This document shows positions 21,905 through 23,256 of a stretch of 23,256 bases of DNA, piece after piece (the first letter of the stretch is position 1; every line of letters begins with the position of its first letter). The stretch is taken from the NCBI GenBank assembly GCA_033812735.1, contig JAPXTA010000084.1:1-23256 (forward strand). The letters are read 5' to 3'. This DNA is from JABFRJ01 sp033812735 (GTDB lineage: Bacteria; Pseudomonadota; Alphaproteobacteria; Rhizobiales; Hyphomicrobiaceae). Made by a program: the position numbers and the translations under genes. Under the pieces are notes generated by a model that did not search any database, was not told where the DNA came from, and was given only the letters and a program-made list of their open reading frames with translations.

Positions 21905-23256
21905 TTACCCCACAGTCTTCGTAGTCTCCGGGATCGCGAAATCGAAATCGCAGCCTTGGTCAGCCTGCGTGACGTGATCGAACCACAGCTTTTCGTAGCC
22001 GCGCTTCGCCTTGCCACTGGGAGGTACCGGCATCGCCGCCCGCCGCTTCGCAAGCTCCTCGTCGCTGACGAGCAAATCGATCCGCCGCCCCGCCGTATCG
22101 AGCCGGATACGATCGCCGTTGCGCACCAACCCGAGCGGCCCGCCCGCCGCGCTCTCCGGCGTGATATGCAGCACGATTGTCCCGAACGCCGTCCCGCTCA
22201 TGCGCGCGTCCGAAATGCGCACCATGTCTTTGACGCCCTTCGCCGCGAGCTTCTTCGGAATGGGTATGTATCCCGCCTCCGGCATGCCCGGCGCGCCCTT
22301 CGGCCCCGCGCTCTGCAAGACGAGAATGTCGTTCGCTTCGACATCGAGATCCGGTGAATCGAGCCGCGCCGCCAGATCGGCAAGCGACGAGAACACGACG
22401 GCCCGCCCCTCGTGCTGCAACAGCGACTGCATCGCCGCCGCCTGCTTGATGATCGCGCCTTCAGGCGCAAGATTACCGCGTAGCACAGCCATGGCGCCGT
22501 TCTTATAGACGGGCTCCGCGAACGGCTTGATGACATCCTGCTTGAAGGGCTTTGCCGCGTTCTCGATGTTCGCCCCGAGCGTCTGCCCTGTCACAGTCAT
22601 GGCATCCAGCGACAACTGCGCCGTCAATTCGCGCAGCATCGGCGCAAGCCCGCCCGCGCGATGCAGATCCTCCATGTATCCCTGCCCGGTCGGCTTCAGA
22701 TCGACCAGCACCGGCGTCTCGCGGCCCATGCGGTCGAAGGCCTCCAAATCAACCTTGATGCCCGCGCGCCCGGCGATGGCCGTCATGTGCACAAGCGCAT
22801 TGGTCGATCCGCCAGCCGCAAGCATCACGCGCAGCGCGTTCTTCACGGCAGCCGGCGTGACGATCTTATCCGGCGTCAGTTTTTCAGCCGCCATCGCGAC
22901 CGCACGTTTGCCGGTATCCTCGGCAAGGCGCCGCCGCTCGGCCATAACTGCTGGAATGCACGCACCCCCGGGAAGCATCATGCCCATCGCTTCTGTCATC
23001 AGCGCCATGGTGCTCGCCGTGCCCATCACGCCGCACGTCCCAACCGTCGGCGCCAGTTCCTTGTTTGCCCCGTCGATCTCTTCTTCGGTCAATTCGCCGG
23101 CCCGATACCGAGCCCAGAATCTGCGGCAGTCCGTGCACGCGCCGAGCCGCTCGCCCTTGAAGCTGCCGGCCATCATCGGCCCGCTGACCAGCATGACGGC
23201 AGGCACGTTCGCGCTGATCGCGCCCATCAGCAGTGCCGGCACCGTCTTGTCGCAAC
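21905..23256 (-). CDS. IlvD/Edd family dehydratase (5' partial), probably sugar-acid type
   Basis: This is the C-terminal ~450 residues of an iron-sulfur dehydratase of the dihydroxy-acid/6-phosphogluconate dehydratase family. The minus-strand frame is open to the window end, where it reads CDKTVPALLMGAIS, the cluster-ligand motif CDKT. LGACTDCRRFWARYRAG and TVGTCGVMGTASTMALMTEA follow, then MVRISDARMSGTAFGTIVLH (substrate loop) and the tail KRGYEKLWFDHVTQADQGCDFDF. The GTCGVMGTASTM form and this tail resemble sugar-acid dehydratases (arabinonate/xylonate type) more than IlvD, whose motif I recall as GACGGMFTANTM. So a role in sugar-acid breakdown is more likely than branched-chain amino-acid synthesis, though not certain. 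About 130 N-terminal residues lie outside. It converges on atuA across a repeat pair. Confidence 0.9.
   Translation of the reverse strand, partial: CDKTVPALLMGAISANVPAVMLVSGPMMAGSFKGERLGACTDCRRFWARYRAGELTEEEIDGANKELAPTVGTCGVMGTASTMALMTEAMGMMLPGGACIPAVMAERRRLAEDTGKRAVAMAAEKLTPDKIVTPAAVKNALRVMLAAGGSTNALVHMTAIAGRAGIKVDLEAFDRMGRETPVLVDLKPTGQGYMEDLHRAGGLAPMLRELTAQLSLDAMTVTGQTLGANIENAAKPFKQDVIKPFAEPVYKNGAMAVLRGNLAPEGAIIKQAAAMQSLLQHEGRAVVFSSLADLAARLDSPDLDVEANDILVLQSAGPKGAPGMPEAGYIPIPKKLAAKGVKDMVRISDARMSGTAFGTIVLHITPESAAGGPLGLVRNGDRIRLDTAGRRIDLLVSDEELAKRRAAMPVPPSGKAKRGYEKLWFDHVTQADQGCDFDFAIPETTKTVG

Overview
The window is GC-rich and densely coded. Its families point to an alphaproteobacterium, probably Hyphomicrobiales: a PutA without a DNA-binding head, a BMP-type purine importer next to guanine deaminase, an HpaE/F/G cluster, AtuA, and GC-rich inverted intergenic repeats. 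This assignment is an inference from gene content and repeat style; no rRNA or tRNA gene is present. The window looks chromosomal and metabolic. No phage, plasmid, transposase, CRISPR or complete defence locus is visible.

Layout. (1) 1-6376, plus strand: the end of an ABC ATPase, two BMP-type permeases, a periplasmic BMP-family binding protein closed by a strong terminator, and guanine deaminase. Together these look like purine (nucleoside or base) uptake followed by deamination of guanine to xanthine. A lower-GC gene with a DUF4145-like domain and an N-terminal double CxxC (1785-2486) sits between the two permease genes. (2) 6481-9413, minus strand: FAH-family (HpaG-like), HpaF and HpaE genes of the lower homoprotocatechuate branch. 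The ring-cleaving dioxygenase, hydratase and aldolase genes are not in the window. (3) 9573-10016, plus strand: an unrecognised 147-residue protein. (4) 10129-19040, one long minus-strand run. In transcription order it holds a small membrane protein, an isocitrate lyase/PEP mutase-family enzyme, a LysE exporter, a YihV-like PfkB kinase, a lipoate-protein ligase with a fused C-terminal accessory domain, a hotdog thioesterase, a class I amidotransferase-fold protein that has lost its catalytic Cys and His, and PutA. (5) 19233-21781, plus strand: an enoyl-CoA hydratase of the LiuC/AtuE kind overlapping an AtuA gene. (6) 21905-23256, minus strand: an IlvD/Edd-family dehydratase, cut by the window end.

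The most interesting points are the compact lplA / thioesterase / pseudo-amidotransferase operon (13487-15801), the foreign-looking DUF4145-like gene with an A8 tract inside the importer operon, a near-perfect 24-bp palindrome upstream of the kinase (16890-16913), and several families of inverted intergenic repeats, one of them inside the hpa operon.
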